NCBI GenBank assembly: GCA_017458185.1
Contig: JAFTFY010000014.1
Location: 62,001 to 126,000 of the forward strand
Direction of reading: 5' to 3'
DNA length: 64,000 nucleotides
Origin: Neisseriaceae bacterium
GTDB taxonomy: Bacteria; Pseudomonadota; Gammaproteobacteria; Burkholderiales; Neisseriaceae
Of the stretch, positions 45,611 to 56,300 are shown piece by piece. Every line of letters starts with the position of its first letter. Position 1 is the stretch's first letter. The translations under genes and the position numbers were made by a program. The notes under the pieces are model-generated. The model searched no databases, was not told the DNA's origin, and saw nothing but the letters and a program-made list of their open reading frames with translations.

Positions 45611-46459
45611 TTATTCTGGCACGGCAGTGAAGTGGTAACTGGATAAATTGCTATAAAAATGGTCTAATGGACCGTGTCCTTTGCCTAATTGCCAGTTAGC
45701 GGCTTCGATAATCGCACCATGCACAAAGTTTTTGGCGGCGGCAACCGCTTCGGGCAAGCCTGTTACTTGCGGTCGCATAGTGGCAATCGCTGATGACAGC
45801 GTACAACCTGTGCCGTGTGTGTTTTTGGAATGAATACGCGGTTTTTGATATGCCTTTGAAAAATCAGGCATAATCAGCCAGTCGGTAGCGGTATCGTTTT
45901 CCAAATGTCCGCCTTTGGCAAGCACCGCTTTGGCACCTTTATCCAACAATTTTTGTGCTTGAATTTTAACTAATGTGTCTGCGGTAATTTTGGTTGCCGA
46001 ACAGTCGGTTAATTGGGCTAATTCACTGACATTGGGCGTAACCACATCTGCCAAAGGCAATAATTCGGTGAGCAAGGCTTGGCAAATGTTGTCTTCCACC
46101 AAAGAATCGCCCGAAGTGGCAACCATGACCGGGTCTAATACCACAAATTGTGGCTGATATTTGCGTAAGATTTCAGCCACAACACGAATACTGTCGGCGT
46201 TGGGCAGCATACCGATTTTTACCGAACAAATGTCTAAATCGTCAAACACGGCTTCGCATTGTTCGCGTAAAACGCTTGTCGGCACGGGGTTTAGGGAACG
46301 CACGCCTTGCGTGTTTTGTGCGGTAACCGCAGTAATGGCAGTGCAACCGTATCCGCCCAAAGCACTGATAGTTTTTAAGTCGGCTTGAATGCCCGCCCCT
46401 GCGGACGAGTCTGAACCTGCAATACTTAAAACAATTGGGTTTTGAATGATTTTTGCCAT
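45611..46459 (-). CDS. thiD: Hydroxymethylpyrimidine/phosphomethylpyrimidine kinase
   Basis: 282 residues of the ribokinase-like ThiD family. It phosphorylates HMP and HMP-P for thiamine synthesis. Signatures are VLSIAGSDSSAGAGIQADLKTISALGGYGCTAITAVTAQNTQGV at the N-terminus, VLDPVMVATSGD in the middle, and NTHGTGCTLSSAIAT for the anion hole and catalytic base near the C-terminus. No TPP riboswitch could be recognised upstream. A ThiO-like gene lies 5 kb away on the other strand. Confidence 0.95.
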   Translation of the reverse strand: MAKIIQNPIVLSIAGSDSSAGAGIQADLKTISALGGYGCTAITAVTAQNTQGVRSLNPVPTSVLREQCEAVFDDLDICSVKIGMLPNADSIRVVAEILRKYQPQFVVLDPVMVATSGDSLVEDNICQALLTELLPLADVVTPNVSELAQLTDCSATKITADTLVKIQAQKLLDKGAKAVLAKGGHLENDTATDWLIMPDFSKAYQKPRIHSKNTHGTGCTLSSAIATMRPQVTGLPEAVAAAKNFVHGAIIEAANWQLGKGHGPLDHFYSNLSSYHFTAVPE

Positions 46460-46483
46460 GATGTTATTGCTCCTTGTGCTGGA

Positions 46484-47044
46484 TTATTTCAGGCTGCCTG
46501 AAAGATTGGAATAATATTTTCGGTGTTTGCTAAATACATTAAATGAAAGCCCAAGTGATATTATAAGAATAAGTGATGAATATGTTAATTCTAATATTGT
46601 TTGTTTATCTGTAATCATTAAAACAAGAAAATATAAATAATTATTAAAATTTGTAGCATAAAAAATTGGGAAAATAAAAATATATAAAATAATAAGGAAA
46701 AAAGCAGTTGTTAATATATAAAAATATTTATTTTTTATTTTATTAAAACGACACTCTGTTAATATAGAAAATATTAAACCGACAATCATCGCAACCATAA
46801 ATATTTCAATTATCCACGAAACAAACATAACAACATTACTTGTTTGTTGAAAAAAAACAGGATATTCCCAAAACAATCTAATTAAAGCGACCAAACAACA
46901 AAGCAAAGTAAAAGATAAAGCAAACACAAAAGCACTTAACGCAATCCTTGCTATTCTTTGTTTTTTAGTCGGTTGATCATTGGGATTATTTTCAGGCAGC
47001 CTGAAATCTGTTGAAAGTGGCGGTGCATAAGGATTTTCGTCCAT
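46484..47044 (-). CDS. Hypothetical membrane protein with uptake-sequence-encoded segments
   Basis: 186 residues from the ATG at 47044, which has GGAG before it; the longer frame upstream lacks support. The N-terminal MDENPYAPPLS is a short proline-rich cytoplasmic tail like those of small bacterial membrane proteins. Four or five hydrophobic helices follow. Two uptake sequences are part of the protein: one encodes FRLPEN near residue 15 and one encodes the final SGSLK before the stop. The family is not recognised. AT-rich. Confidence 0.6.
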   Translation of the reverse strand: MDENPYAPPLSTDFRLPENNPNDQPTKKQRIARIALSAFVFALSFTLLCCLVALIRLFWEYPVFFQQTSNVVMFVSWIIEIFMVAMIVGLIFSILTECRFNKIKNKYFYILTTAFFLIILYIFIFPIFYATNFNNYLYFLVLMITDKQTILELTYSSLILIISLGLSFNVFSKHRKYYSNLSGSLK

Positions 47045-47130
47045 TTTTTCTCCTGTTTTCAATGGATTGAATAATATATAGCCATCACAACGGGCAACCA
47101 CATAAGGTCGCCCACACGGCGTTATTTTTA

Positions 47131-48711
47131 TCACGGCATTGCCAATGCGTTATCCGTATTATTTTGTGCCACTTCTTGTGCTGGTTCGTTTTCTGGGGAA
47201 ATTTCTTCGTCTTCAAAAATGTTTTCGTCATCTTCTTCTTCAAACGAAGTGGCAGGTTTGCCGCTAAACAGTAACTGCCCGTCATTTAAGGCAATATCGC
47301 CAATTAAAACACCGTTTTCAATTTTCAGGTAGCCTTGTTTTTGCATATCGGCAATCATATTGTTCATCATCAAGCGAACGGTTTCTTGAATTTCGGCAGC
47401 ATTTTTTTGGTCTTCGACATCAAACAAGTTTTGAATTTGACTGTGGGCAAAACTTTCGATGACGCTTTGCGGAACACGATAATTAAACTTCATTGCCACT
47501 TTGGGCAAGAGTGCAGAAAAATCGTCCAAATCTTCTGTTTTCACGCCTTTTAATGCAAATGAACCGTCTATTTGCGTTTTGCCTGACGGCGTTTGTAAAT
47601 CAAATGTAGAAAGGGTGATTTTTGGGTCATCGGTAAAGAGTGCCGCACCTTTACCCCGCAAGGTTTGCAACACTTCACTACGCCATGTGTCGGCGTTGTC
47701 GTTGTTCATCGACACCACACTGTCGCTAATGGCGGCAAAGGCGGTAGCGTTTAAGTGTTCGGCTGAACCTTCGATTTTCATTGGTCCATACACTTCATCA
47801 CCATAGTTTAGGCGTTCAAACGACACCAAACCTGTGCCTGATAAGTAGTTATTGTCAATTTTAGACGACATCGCAAAGTGAATATTGTGTGCAGCCACAT
47901 CGGGCGGCAAAATGGAAATGGACGGATTGATAAAACCGCCTAATTGCAAGCCGCTGACTAATTTAACCACTTCATTTAAGCGAATTTTATAATCCACTTT
48001 TTCGCGATTCCAGTGCATGGAAATTTCTTGCAAAGAAACATTGGTATCGCCTGTTTTCATTGGGACAGACGGCAGTGAAGACGCTTGATATTTCAAACCT
48101 TGATACGACACATTAAAAATATCCGTCAAAGACACGCTTAAACCTGGATTGTCCAAAGCGGTTTTGTATGCGGTGTATAAAGGTTCGTAGTCGGTAGTCG
48201 ATTGCAAACCTTGCCACGCAATTTTAATGCCTGATAATTCTTCATAATCCAAAGGTGCTACGCTAAATTTCAGGCTGCCTGAACCCGATAAGGCAATGTT
48301 ATCGGTCATGGTAAAAGGCGTGGTGTCGCCAAATAACTGTTTCATCATTTTTTGCTGTTCGCCTGAAAACTCAAACGAACTTTCGGCTTTGGCACCCCAT
48401 AAATTATGCCGCACACGGCTTTTAATGGTGATGGGCGAATCCAATAAAACACGAATGCGGTCAGGCATAAACTGCCCTGCACTGTCCAAATGCTTGGGCG
48501 ACACACGAATGGTTAGCGTCTCTTGGCTGACAAAAATGCCCCGATTGTAATCCCGCGACACAATCTGCAAAAGCCCTGATGTGCCTTGAATCAAGCGACT
48601 GCGTGCGTCTAATGTTTTCTCGGCAACCGAACCACAATACCACGCACCGCCCACATAAGCAGCACCTGCCGCTGCCAATAATGCCGTTACCAAAATCGGT
48701 GTTTTTTTCAT
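47131..48711 (-). CDS. YdgA-family protein (DUF945)
   Basis: 526 residues. An N-terminal hydrophobic signal/anchor (ILVTALLAAAGAAYVGGAWYCG) is followed by the long beta-rich body of the YdgA/DUF945 family (DYNRGIFVSQETLTIRV, LPKVAMKFNYRVPQSVIESF). It is probably a periplasmic protein anchored in the inner membrane; family function is not established. The C-terminus is acidic (DDENIFEDEEISPENEP). An uptake sequence encodes SGSLKF in the first third. Its upstream region contains an uptake sequence and a dispersed repeat shared with 5260-5333. Confidence 0.82.
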   Translation of the reverse strand: MKKTPILVTALLAAAGAAYVGGAWYCGSVAEKTLDARSRLIQGTSGLLQIVSRDYNRGIFVSQETLTIRVSPKHLDSAGQFMPDRIRVLLDSPITIKSRVRHNLWGAKAESSFEFSGEQQKMMKQLFGDTTPFTMTDNIALSGSGSLKFSVAPLDYEELSGIKIAWQGLQSTTDYEPLYTAYKTALDNPGLSVSLTDIFNVSYQGLKYQASSLPSVPMKTGDTNVSLQEISMHWNREKVDYKIRLNEVVKLVSGLQLGGFINPSISILPPDVAAHNIHFAMSSKIDNNYLSGTGLVSFERLNYGDEVYGPMKIEGSAEHLNATAFAAISDSVVSMNNDNADTWRSEVLQTLRGKGAALFTDDPKITLSTFDLQTPSGKTQIDGSFALKGVKTEDLDDFSALLPKVAMKFNYRVPQSVIESFAHSQIQNLFDVEDQKNAAEIQETVRLMMNNMIADMQKQGYLKIENGVLIGDIALNDGQLLFSGKPATSFEEEDDENIFEDEEISPENEPAQEVAQNNTDNALAMP

Positions 48712-48868
48712 ATTTTGCCAACCTTTGGAAGAAAAAACAGTTATTTCTATTCAATCTAACTTGCCATTTTATCATAAAAGCACCCAACAAAATATTTTGG
48801 CTCACCAAACTGTGTTTCAGGCAGCCTGAAATGAATTTTTTAAAGTCATCATCACAATATGCTATGAT

Positions 48869-48943
48869 TGAAACCCCTGCAAAACAGGTAGATATGGATA
48901 TACATCAAAGTGTAGTAGCACAAAAATCGAAGACATAACAAAT
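48869..48943 (+). repeat. Short dispersed repeat, copy 2
   Basis: TGAAACCCCTGCAAAA, then GTAGTAGCACA and TCGAAGACATAACAAA, in the same order and orientation as 5260-5333. It occupies the 330-base divergent gap between the ydgA-like gene and the MscS gene; nothing else was seen there apart from an uptake sequence. Confidence 0.5.
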
Positions 48944-49041
48944 AGTTAAACCACAATTTCCAGCAACGCACAAATATGCCCTATATCCCAGTTTTGTAAG
49001 GGTCTCTGATTTTTCATTTTATAAATATAAAGGACATCATC

Positions 49042-50385
49042 GTGTCATCATTTTTTTCGCTTACATCTTGGACGGAATTTTTACAATCTTTGTTTGTACA
49101 ACAAGAATTTTTGTCGCAAATCATTCAGCACAATTTTTTTAAGCCTTTGAGTATCATTGAATTTATCATCGCTATTGTGCTGTGGCTTGGTTTAGCGTGG
49201 CTGGTTAATCGCCAAACACGCCACATTCACGCCGAACACGGCTTGTTCAAATACTGGCTATCGCGGCTGAATTTGCCGATTATTTTGATTATTGTCGGCA
49301 TTATTGCCGCTTACACTTGGACACAAGTTTCAGGCAGCCCTGCTTTGTGGTTGCGGCTTGTGGTCATCACCGCTCCGTGGCTGATGTTGATTCGCACTAT
49401 TATGGTTTTTCTTCATTATATTTTTCCAGAAGATAAATTTTCGCTATCAACTGCCCGTACGCTTTCTGCCATTATTTGGATAGGCTATGTGCTGTGGTTA
49501 ATTGGCATTGGCACAATGGCTATTCAATTTGCCCAAAAACTTGCCGTGCCGATTGGCGGCAAAACCATTAGCCTGTATATGGTTGTTACAGGCATTTTTT
49601 GGGTGATTGTTGCCCTAATTTTGGCGATGTCTTTGGCACGCTTTTTGGAATTGCGTTTGGCAAAAGCACAAAGATTAGACAACAATTTACGCATTGTATT
49701 AAGCAAAATCATCAAATCGGTGTTGGCGATTTTGGCGGTAATTATCACCTTGCCCTTGATTGGCATTGATTTAACCGTGCTATCGGTGTTTGGTGGTGCG
49801 TTGGGTATTGGCTTGGGCTTTGGTTTGCAGAAAATTGCCAGCAATTATGTATCGGGTTTTATTATTCTGCTTGACCGCTCGGTGCGTATGGGCGACCGCT
49901 TAACGCTGAATGGTTTTACGGGCGTGGTGAGTAAAATTACTTCGCGTTTTGTGGTGTTGCGTGGCACAGGCGGCACGGAAGCCTTGATTCCTAACGAAAA
50001 TTTTATCGCTAACGCAGTGTTAAACGACACTTATTCCAACCGCCGCTTGTGGCGAAGTCTGCCCATTCAGGTTGCCTATGGTTCGGATTTACGCAAGGTG
50101 ATGGACATTCTTAAAACCGCCGCCAATCGCCATGCACGCGTGGCAGACGCCAATGCGTTTATCAGCGAATTTGCGTCAGACGGCATTAACCTGCAATTAG
50201 GCTTCTGGCTACTCGACCCCGAAAACAGCACACTGCAATTAGTGTCGGATATTCTGTTTGAAGTGTGGGACGAATTTCAAAAAAACGGCATTGAAATTCC
50301 TTTCCCACAAAGAGAAATTCGCTTGCTCAACGATTTTTCGGAATTTGCAACAAATAATGACGAAAAGCAAAGCAATAACGATTGA
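49042..50385 (+). CDS. Mechanosensitive ion channel, MscS family (GTG start)
   Basis: 447 residues. Several N-terminal helices lead to the MscS pore helix and beta domain: LTVLSVFGGALGIGLGFGLQKIASNYVSGFIILLDRSVRMGDRLTLNGFTGVVSKITSRFVVLRGTGGTEALIPNENFI, the core family signature. The C-terminal alpha/beta domain ends IPFPQREIRLLN. It would open under membrane tension to release solutes during hypo-osmotic shock. The start is GTG with AAAGGA at proper spacing. It is transcribed alone. Confidence 0.93.
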   Translation: MSSFFSLTSWTEFLQSLFVQQEFLSQIIQHNFFKPLSIIEFIIAIVLWLGLAWLVNRQTRHIHAEHGLFKYWLSRLNLPIILIIVGIIAAYTWTQVSGSPALWLRLVVITAPWLMLIRTIMVFLHYIFPEDKFSLSTARTLSAIIWIGYVLWLIGIGTMAIQFAQKLAVPIGGKTISLYMVVTGIFWVIVALILAMSLARFLELRLAKAQRLDNNLRIVLSKIIKSVLAILAVIITLPLIGIDLTVLSVFGGALGIGLGFGLQKIASNYVSGFIILLDRSVRMGDRLTLNGFTGVVSKITSRFVVLRGTGGTEALIPNENFIANAVLNDTYSNRRLWRSLPIQVAYGSDLRKVMDILKTAANRHARVADANAFISEFASDGINLQLGFWLLDPENSTLQLVSDILFEVWDEFQKNGIEIPFPQREIRLLNDFSEFATNNDEKQSNND

Positions 50386-50430
50386 TTGTTGCTATATTTC
50401 AGGCAGCCTGAAAAACCAAATGCAACCATT

Positions 50431-50498
50431 ATAGGGTGGGCTTTCCAGCCCACCGCCAAACCGCAGGGTTTGGTTGTAGGGTGGGTTTCTAACCCACC
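50431..50498. repeat. GTAGGGTGGG element, tandem arms
   Basis: ATAGGGTGGGCTTTCCAGCCCACC and GTAGGGTGGGTTTCTAACCC(ACC) are in the same orientation, separated by an AAACC/GGTTT mini-hairpin. A further hairpin around 50545-50566 (TTTTAGACAC/GTGTCTAAAA) follows. These fill the 221-base gap after the MscS gene. Confidence 0.7.
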
Positions 50499-50606
50499 AT
50501 TTAAGCCGCAAGGTTTGTTGTAAAATGATTAAGGCAATCATTTTAGACACAGCGTGTCTAAAATCTTTCGTAATCGTTATAACAAAAATTTACAGAAAGC
50601 AAAAAA

Positions 50607-51254
50607 ATGATGACAAATGAACAATATTTACAACAAGTATCAAAATACATAAATGAAATAGAAATATGTATTAAACAAACCATAACTGTGGCTAAAAATG
50701 TAATTGGAAAAAATATAATACTTCCCGATTTATATTTTTATGGATTATTGGATAGAAACATGCACTTGGCTCGTGGATTTATTTCCGTGCTAAAAGAAAG
50801 AAATTTAACTTGTGTGGGTGCATTACTTCGGTTACAACTTGATAATTGTATGAGATTATATGCTATCCATATAGCAGAAAATCAACAAGAAGTTATCAAT
50901 TATGTATTGGAAGGAAAAAGTATAAGAAATTTAAAAGATAAAAATGGCAAAAAAATGGTTGATGCTTATTTGAAAAAACAACTTAATCAATATGACAATC
51001 AATTCTCAAAAATTTATGACGAAACTTCTGGATTTATTCATTTTTCTGGAAAAGCGGTATATCAAAGTATTATTGATATGGAAGATAATAAAATCAGTGT
51101 TCAAATTGGAAGAGAATTACCCGAAAAATTTAATACAACACTAATAGAATGTTCTGCCGCCTATCTGAATTATTATCGTTTATTTTTATCTTTCATGGAA
51201 AGTGCGGCAGATTGGAAAAAGAATTTTGACGAAAACTATAATGGCAATAATTAA
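50607..51254 (+). CDS. Unknown alpha-helical protein
   Basis: 215 residues, AT-rich, almost all predicted helix. The central segment LDRNMHLARGFISVLKERNLTCVGALLRLQLDNCMRLYA recalls unassigned, possibly HEPN- or DUF5677-like proteins found near defence genes, but I cannot place it firmly. A later DETSGFIHFSGKAV segment contains a histidine that could be functional. No signal or membrane helix. The start is ambiguous between two adjacent ATGs (50607, 50610) and the ribosome site is weak. It stands between a repeat element and an uptake sequence, consistent with acquisition. Confidence 0.6.
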   Translation: MMTNEQYLQQVSKYINEIEICIKQTITVAKNVIGKNIILPDLYFYGLLDRNMHLARGFISVLKERNLTCVGALLRLQLDNCMRLYAIHIAENQQEVINYVLEGKSIRNLKDKNGKKMVDAYLKKQLNQYDNQFSKIYDETSGFIHFSGKAVYQSIIDMEDNKISVQIGRELPEKFNTTLIECSAAYLNYYRLFLSFMESAADWKKNFDENYNGNN

Positions 51255-51316
51255 ATAGAGCATGTGATATTTTTTTCAGGCAGCCTGAAACATCTTCAAA
51301 ACAAGGAAAACGCAAT

Positions 51317-52390
51317 ATGGCACAAATCAGCATTTTGGGCGGCGGCTTGACGGGTCGCTTAATGGCTTTGTTATTAGCTGGGCAACACAGCGTAACGCTG
51401 TATGACGAAGGCGGCAAAGACGGTAATTTGTCGGCGGCGTTTGTGGCGGCTGCCATGCTTGCACCTATGGCAGAAGCGGTTGATGCCACGCCGCAAGTTT
51501 TGCAATTAGGCTATCAAAGCCTTGATTTATGGAAACAAATTATCAACAGGCTGCCTGAAAAAGTATTTATGCAGTTTTCAGGCAGCCTTATTGTGTGGCA
51601 CGCCCAAGACGGTGATATAGCCAAGCGATTTGCCCAGCAGTTACGGCGTGGCAATGGCGGACGAGAAGTTTGGACAAACTGGAACGCCGATGATATTGCC
51701 AAAAACGAACCGCAATTAGGCGGACGATTTACGCAGGGTTTTTATCTGCCTACCGAAGGGCAGTTAGACAATCGCCAAACCTTGTTAGCATTAGCAAATG
51801 CAATTGAAAACGCAGGCGTAAAATGCCACTGGAATACAGCGGTTTCCCTAACCGATATAACCGCCGACTGGCTGATTGACTGTCGTGGTTTTGGGGCAAA
51901 AGCCGACTGGAATCGTGGCAAATCGCAGTTGCGTGGTATTCGTGGCGAAGTGGCTCGCGTTTATGCTCCTGAAATCACGCTCAATCGCCCCTCTCGTCTG
52001 TTGCACCCGCGTTATCCCTTGTATATCGCCCCCAAAGAAAACCATATTTTCGTCATCGGAGCCACGCAAATCGAAAGCGAAGACCAAAGCCCTGTTTCCG
52101 TGCGTTCAGGCTTGGAATTGATGAGTTCGCTGTATGCCGTAACCCCCGCCTTTGGCGAAGCCCGCATTTTGGAACTTGCCACTAATCTACGCCCCACGCT
52201 GGATCATCACGACCCCGAAATTCGTGTGGATACACATAAAAAAATATTATCTATCAATGGCTTATTTAGACACGGCTTTATGATTGCCCCTGCGGTGTGC
52301 TTTGCCGCAAATCGCATATTAAATAACGCCATAAACGGGCAAGCGATTGAAAAAGATAAACAAACAGGCATTGAACCTGTGGTATTGTAG
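51317..52390 (+). CDS. thiO: FAD-dependent amine/glycine oxidase (ThiO-like)
   Basis: 357 residues of the DAO fold. The FAD-binding motif ISILGGGLTGRLMALLLA opens the protein; a second contact WLIDCRGFGAKA and a C-terminal GLFRHGFMIAPA segment follow, as in ThiO. ThiO oxidises glycine to the imine used for the thiazole ring of thiamine. The thiD gene elsewhere in the window fits, but thiS, thiG and thiE are not adjacent, so another amine oxidase is possible. Two opposed uptake sequences inside the gene (51549-51592) encode RLPEK and FSGSL. Confidence 0.78.
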   Translation: MAQISILGGGLTGRLMALLLAGQHSVTLYDEGGKDGNLSAAFVAAAMLAPMAEAVDATPQVLQLGYQSLDLWKQIINRLPEKVFMQFSGSLIVWHAQDGDIAKRFAQQLRRGNGGREVWTNWNADDIAKNEPQLGGRFTQGFYLPTEGQLDNRQTLLALANAIENAGVKCHWNTAVSLTDITADWLIDCRGFGAKADWNRGKSQLRGIRGEVARVYAPEITLNRPSRLLHPRYPLYIAPKENHIFVIGATQIESEDQSPVSVRSGLELMSSLYAVTPAFGEARILELATNLRPTLDHHDPEIRVDTHKKILSINGLFRHGFMIAPAVCFAANRILNNAINGQAIEKDKQTGIEPVVL

Positions 52391-52465
52391 TTTTCAGGCA
52401 GCCTGAAACTTAATTTATCAATTCAAGGCTGTCTCCATTTTCAGGCAGCCTGAAAGGGAAAACCA

Positions 52466-52675
52466 ATGAAAACCGCCAAAAATCTTGACCATTACTGCCC
52501 CGTATGTGGCGAATTGCTGTCGCCAGTGGCGTATCGCATGGCATCATCGCTACGCGAAACCCAGCAAGACAAAAACGAAATGGCATTAAAAAAACGCGTG
52601 GTAGAAAAAGAACGCTCTTTTTATTGCAAAAAATGCCAAAAAGATATTCATTTACCTTTATTTATTCATAAATGA
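52466..52675 (+). CDS. Small zinc-ribbon protein
   Basis: 69 residues with two CxxC knuckles, YCPVCGE near the N-terminus and YCKKCQKD near residue 57, separated by a charged helix. One zinc ion is expected. The family is not recognised. It starts after an uptake sequence with GGGAAAA, and its stop overlaps the rsmD start as ATGA, so the two are coupled; a role linked to translation or RNA is possible but only inferred. Confidence 0.65.
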   Translation: MKTAKNLDHYCPVCGELLSPVAYRMASSLRETQQDKNEMALKKRVVEKERSFYCKKCQKDIHLPLFIHK

Positions 52676-53238
52676 TGAAAAACAACGCCAAGCATAAAAA
52701 CCAAGTCCGCATTATCGGCGGCATACACCGTTCTCGTTTAATTCATTTTAACAACGCAGACGGCTTACGCCCCACTGCTGATATGGTGAGAGAAAAACTC
52801 TTTAACTGGTTAGGACAAGATTTATATGGCAAAAATGTTTTAGATTTATTTTCAGGCAGCGGCATAATGGCTTTTGAGTCTGCTTCACGCAATGCAAAAT
52901 ATATTATCGCCGTTGAAAACAACAAACAAACCGCAGAAAAAATAAAACAAAACAATAAATTATTAAAAATAGACAATATCGAAATTAAAACCACAAATGC
53001 ACTTAACTTTTTAGAAGAAACACCGCAAAAATTTGATATAGTCTTTATCGACCCACCATACGCTTATCAAGAATGGCAAATATTATGGCAAAAATTACCC
53101 AATATATTAAAAACAAACGCCGAAGTTTATATTGAAAGCAATCAAAAAATTGAATTACCGCATTATTTACACGAAAAGAAAAACGGCAAATGTGGCATCA
53201 GTTATTTTGTTTTGGCAGAATATATTCAGGCTGCCTGA
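52672..53238 (+). CDS. rsmD: 16S rRNA guanine-N2 methyltransferase RsmD
   Basis: 188 residues. RsmD methylates G966 of 16S rRNA. The signature set is complete: VRIIGGIHRSRLI, LRPTADMVREKLFNWL, SAM motif VLDLFSGSGIMAFESASR and catalytic VFIDPPYAY near residue 126. The start overlaps the zinc-ribbon gene by four bases; the adjacent second ATG is an alternative. The last codons QAA and the TGA stop are supplied by an uptake sequence. Confidence 0.95.
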   Translation: MMKNNAKHKNQVRIIGGIHRSRLIHFNNADGLRPTADMVREKLFNWLGQDLYGKNVLDLFSGSGIMAFESASRNAKYIIAVENNKQTAEKIKQNNKLLKIDNIEIKTTNALNFLEETPQKFDIVFIDPPYAYQEWQILWQKLPNILKTNAEVYIESNQKIELPHYLHEKKNGKCGISYFVLAEYIQAA

Positions 53239-53314
53239 AAAATACGCCCCCAAACAAACGCACAAAAATGCTAAAATTCTCCATTCATTTGAGCGATAAA
53301 CCAAAGGCACGGCA

Positions 53315-56300
53315 ATGGCAAACCAACTCACCTTAAACCTACTCAAACCGCAAGACTTTTTCAACGCTTATTACTGGCAAAGTCCCGTAAAAAACGAAGA
53401 CGAATTTGCTGTCATTGTTGCCGAATATTTACAAAATTTAGAAAAGAGCAAACACCAAAGCGAAAAAGCCATTTGTGCCAATGTTTTAAAGCCATTTTTT
53501 GAACGCTTAAACTTTAACAATGTCAATAGCGAATATGTTTTACAAGGTGTTGCTACCAATAGTGCGATTGACTTGGCTTTAATTAAAGACGAAGCCGCTA
53601 CTGTAATTATTGAAGCCAAAAAACAAGATAATAAAGAAATGATTACGCGTGATAATGCCAATAAAAAGGCTTTACACGAAGCCATTTTATATTATTTCAG
53701 GGAGCGTGAAAATGGAAATTTAAGTTTAAGATTTATTATTATTAGTAATTTTTATGATTTTTATATTTTTCGTGCTAATGAAATAGAACATATTTTTTAT
53801 AAGAATAAAAAATTAGCAAAACTTTATCGTAAAGTAGTGATAGAAAAAGACACATTATTCACAGGAACAACCAAAGAATTTTACGAAGAAGCCGAAAAAA
53901 TCATCAATAGCGATGATTTCATCAACGGTTTAATAACCAAAAAACGCTATAAAGAAGTTATTGATAATCAAGGAGAAATAACAAGCAACAAGCAAAGCGA
54001 ATTTTTGGACGAAGACGGTAATTTAATAACTGCACAGATAAACTGTTTTCATCTTAATCTTGCCGAATTTAAGAATAAATCACGCAAAGCAAAAGAAATT
54101 ATCAAATTATTTTCACGCGAATTTTTATATGGCGAATTTTCTTATGACCCCAATAAAATCAGCAAAAAGTTTTATGAAGAACTGCTTTATATTTTAGGCT
54201 TAAAAGAAGAAAAAAGCGGCAATTTAACACCCAATAATGTTGCAGGTTCTTTATTTAAAAACATAGAAAACAGTTTGCACCATTCCGATTTTGACACCAT
54301 AATGCAACTCATTATATTATGGTTAAATCGTTTATTATTTTTAAAATTGATTGAAACCAATTTAATCAATTTCAATGCTAATGGCGATAAAGCATTAAAT
54401 GCGTCATTAAAATTTCTCAATCAAAAAATTAACGACTTTGACACTTTAAACACTGTATTTTTTGACATATTAGCCAAACCCATAGGCGAGCGATTAAAAT
54501 CCAAATTTGATTATTTACCCTATCTCAACTCGAATATCTTTCAAAAACAAGAAATTGAGAAAGAAAAATTAAGCATTAACCAACTACACAATGAAGAATA
54601 CATTGAATTTTACCCACACACCACGCTATTAGATGAAAACCGCAAAAAACGCACAGGTAAGATTAAATTTTTGGATTATCTGTTCCAATTTTTAGACGCA
54701 TTTGACTTTGGCGAAATCAAAACAGACGAAGTTTCAGGCAGCCTGAAAACCCATTCCGACCTAATCAGTTCAGCCGTTTTAGGGCAAGTATTTGAAAAAC
54801 TGAATGGTTACAAAGACGGCTCATTTTACACGCCCAGTTTTATTACCGAATATATGAGCAAGCAAAGCATAGACAACCTTGTTTTGCAAAGATTTTCGCA
54901 AAAATTAGACGGATATTTCGATAACATTGCCGACCTTGCCGAAGAAATACAACTGCAAATTCGCCGAAGTGCGGACAAGCAAGCCAAGTTAAACGAATTT
55001 AATGCCGAAATTGACAACTTAAAAATTTGCGACCCTGCTGTGGGTAGTGGCTATTTTTTAGTTTCCGTATTGAACTACCTAATTGCCTTAAAGTCCCAAT
55101 TAGGCATACTCACTGATGAAAACGGCAGACGCTTAAACGCCAATATTGCGTACGAATTTGACGAATTAGTCATTAAAAACACAGATGACAGTCGTTTTCA
55201 CTACACGCGTCCCCAAAGCGAAAACGAATATCAACACATTATTCAAAAAACCTTGTTCAAGCAAAAAGAACATATTATTGAAAACTGTCTATTTGGTGTG
55301 GATATTAACCCCAATTCTTGCGAGATTGCCCGCTTGCGGTTGTGGATTGAACTATTAAAAAGTGCTTATTTTACGGATTTTGAAGAACAAAATCCGCTTA
55401 AACAAAACGCATTAGAAACCTTGCCCAATATTGACATCAACATTAAATGCGGCAATTCTTTGGTATCGTATTTTGCTGTCAATGAAGACATTAAAATCAG
55501 CGACAAGAAAGCCGTAGAGCAACTGAAAGAAGCCGTTAAAGCCTATAAAACAGGTAATGACAATAAAGAAATATTACTCAAACAAATCAAAGGCTTACAA
55601 GAAAAATTTAGAAGCACCGCATTTCGTAGTAACAACAAAATCAAACAATTACAAAAACAATGTGCCATTTACTCACAAAAATACAGTGATTATTTAGCGG
55701 AAGACAATGATAAATTACGCCCATATATTCACAAACAATTTTTTGTTGAAGACTTTAATGAACAAGACGCACAAAAAGATTTTAACCAATTACTCAAACT
55801 GCACGATGAAATTTTTAATTTAGACCAATTCAATCCATTTGAATGGCGTTTTGAATTTCCCGAAGTATTGGACGAAGATGGCAATTTTACAGGTTTTGAT
55901 TTAATGATTGCCAATCCGCCCTACATACGGCAGGAAGAAATCAAAGCGTACAAGCCTATTTTTTCTGAAAAATACCAAGTATTTAACAGCAAAGCCGACA
56001 TTTACACCTACTTTTTTGAATTAGGTTATGGCTTGCTAAAAAGTGGCGGTACATTAAGTTTTATCACTTCCAACAAATTTTGCCGAGCCAGTTACGGCAA
56101 AAACTTACGGCAATTTATTTTGGACAACAGTCAAATAGCACAAATCATAGACTTAAACGGCTTAAAAGTATTTGACAGTGCCACTGTGGATACCCAAATC
56201 ACCACGCTAACCAAATGCACAGCAAACGCAGAACATTCTTTCCAATATGGGCAACCTGAAAGCAAAGAATGGCACAATATGCCATTAACGCCCATTATTC

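Noticed and set aside
45460..46700. TPP riboswitch near thiD
   Set aside because: No THI-box core or matching stems were recognisable upstream of thiD.
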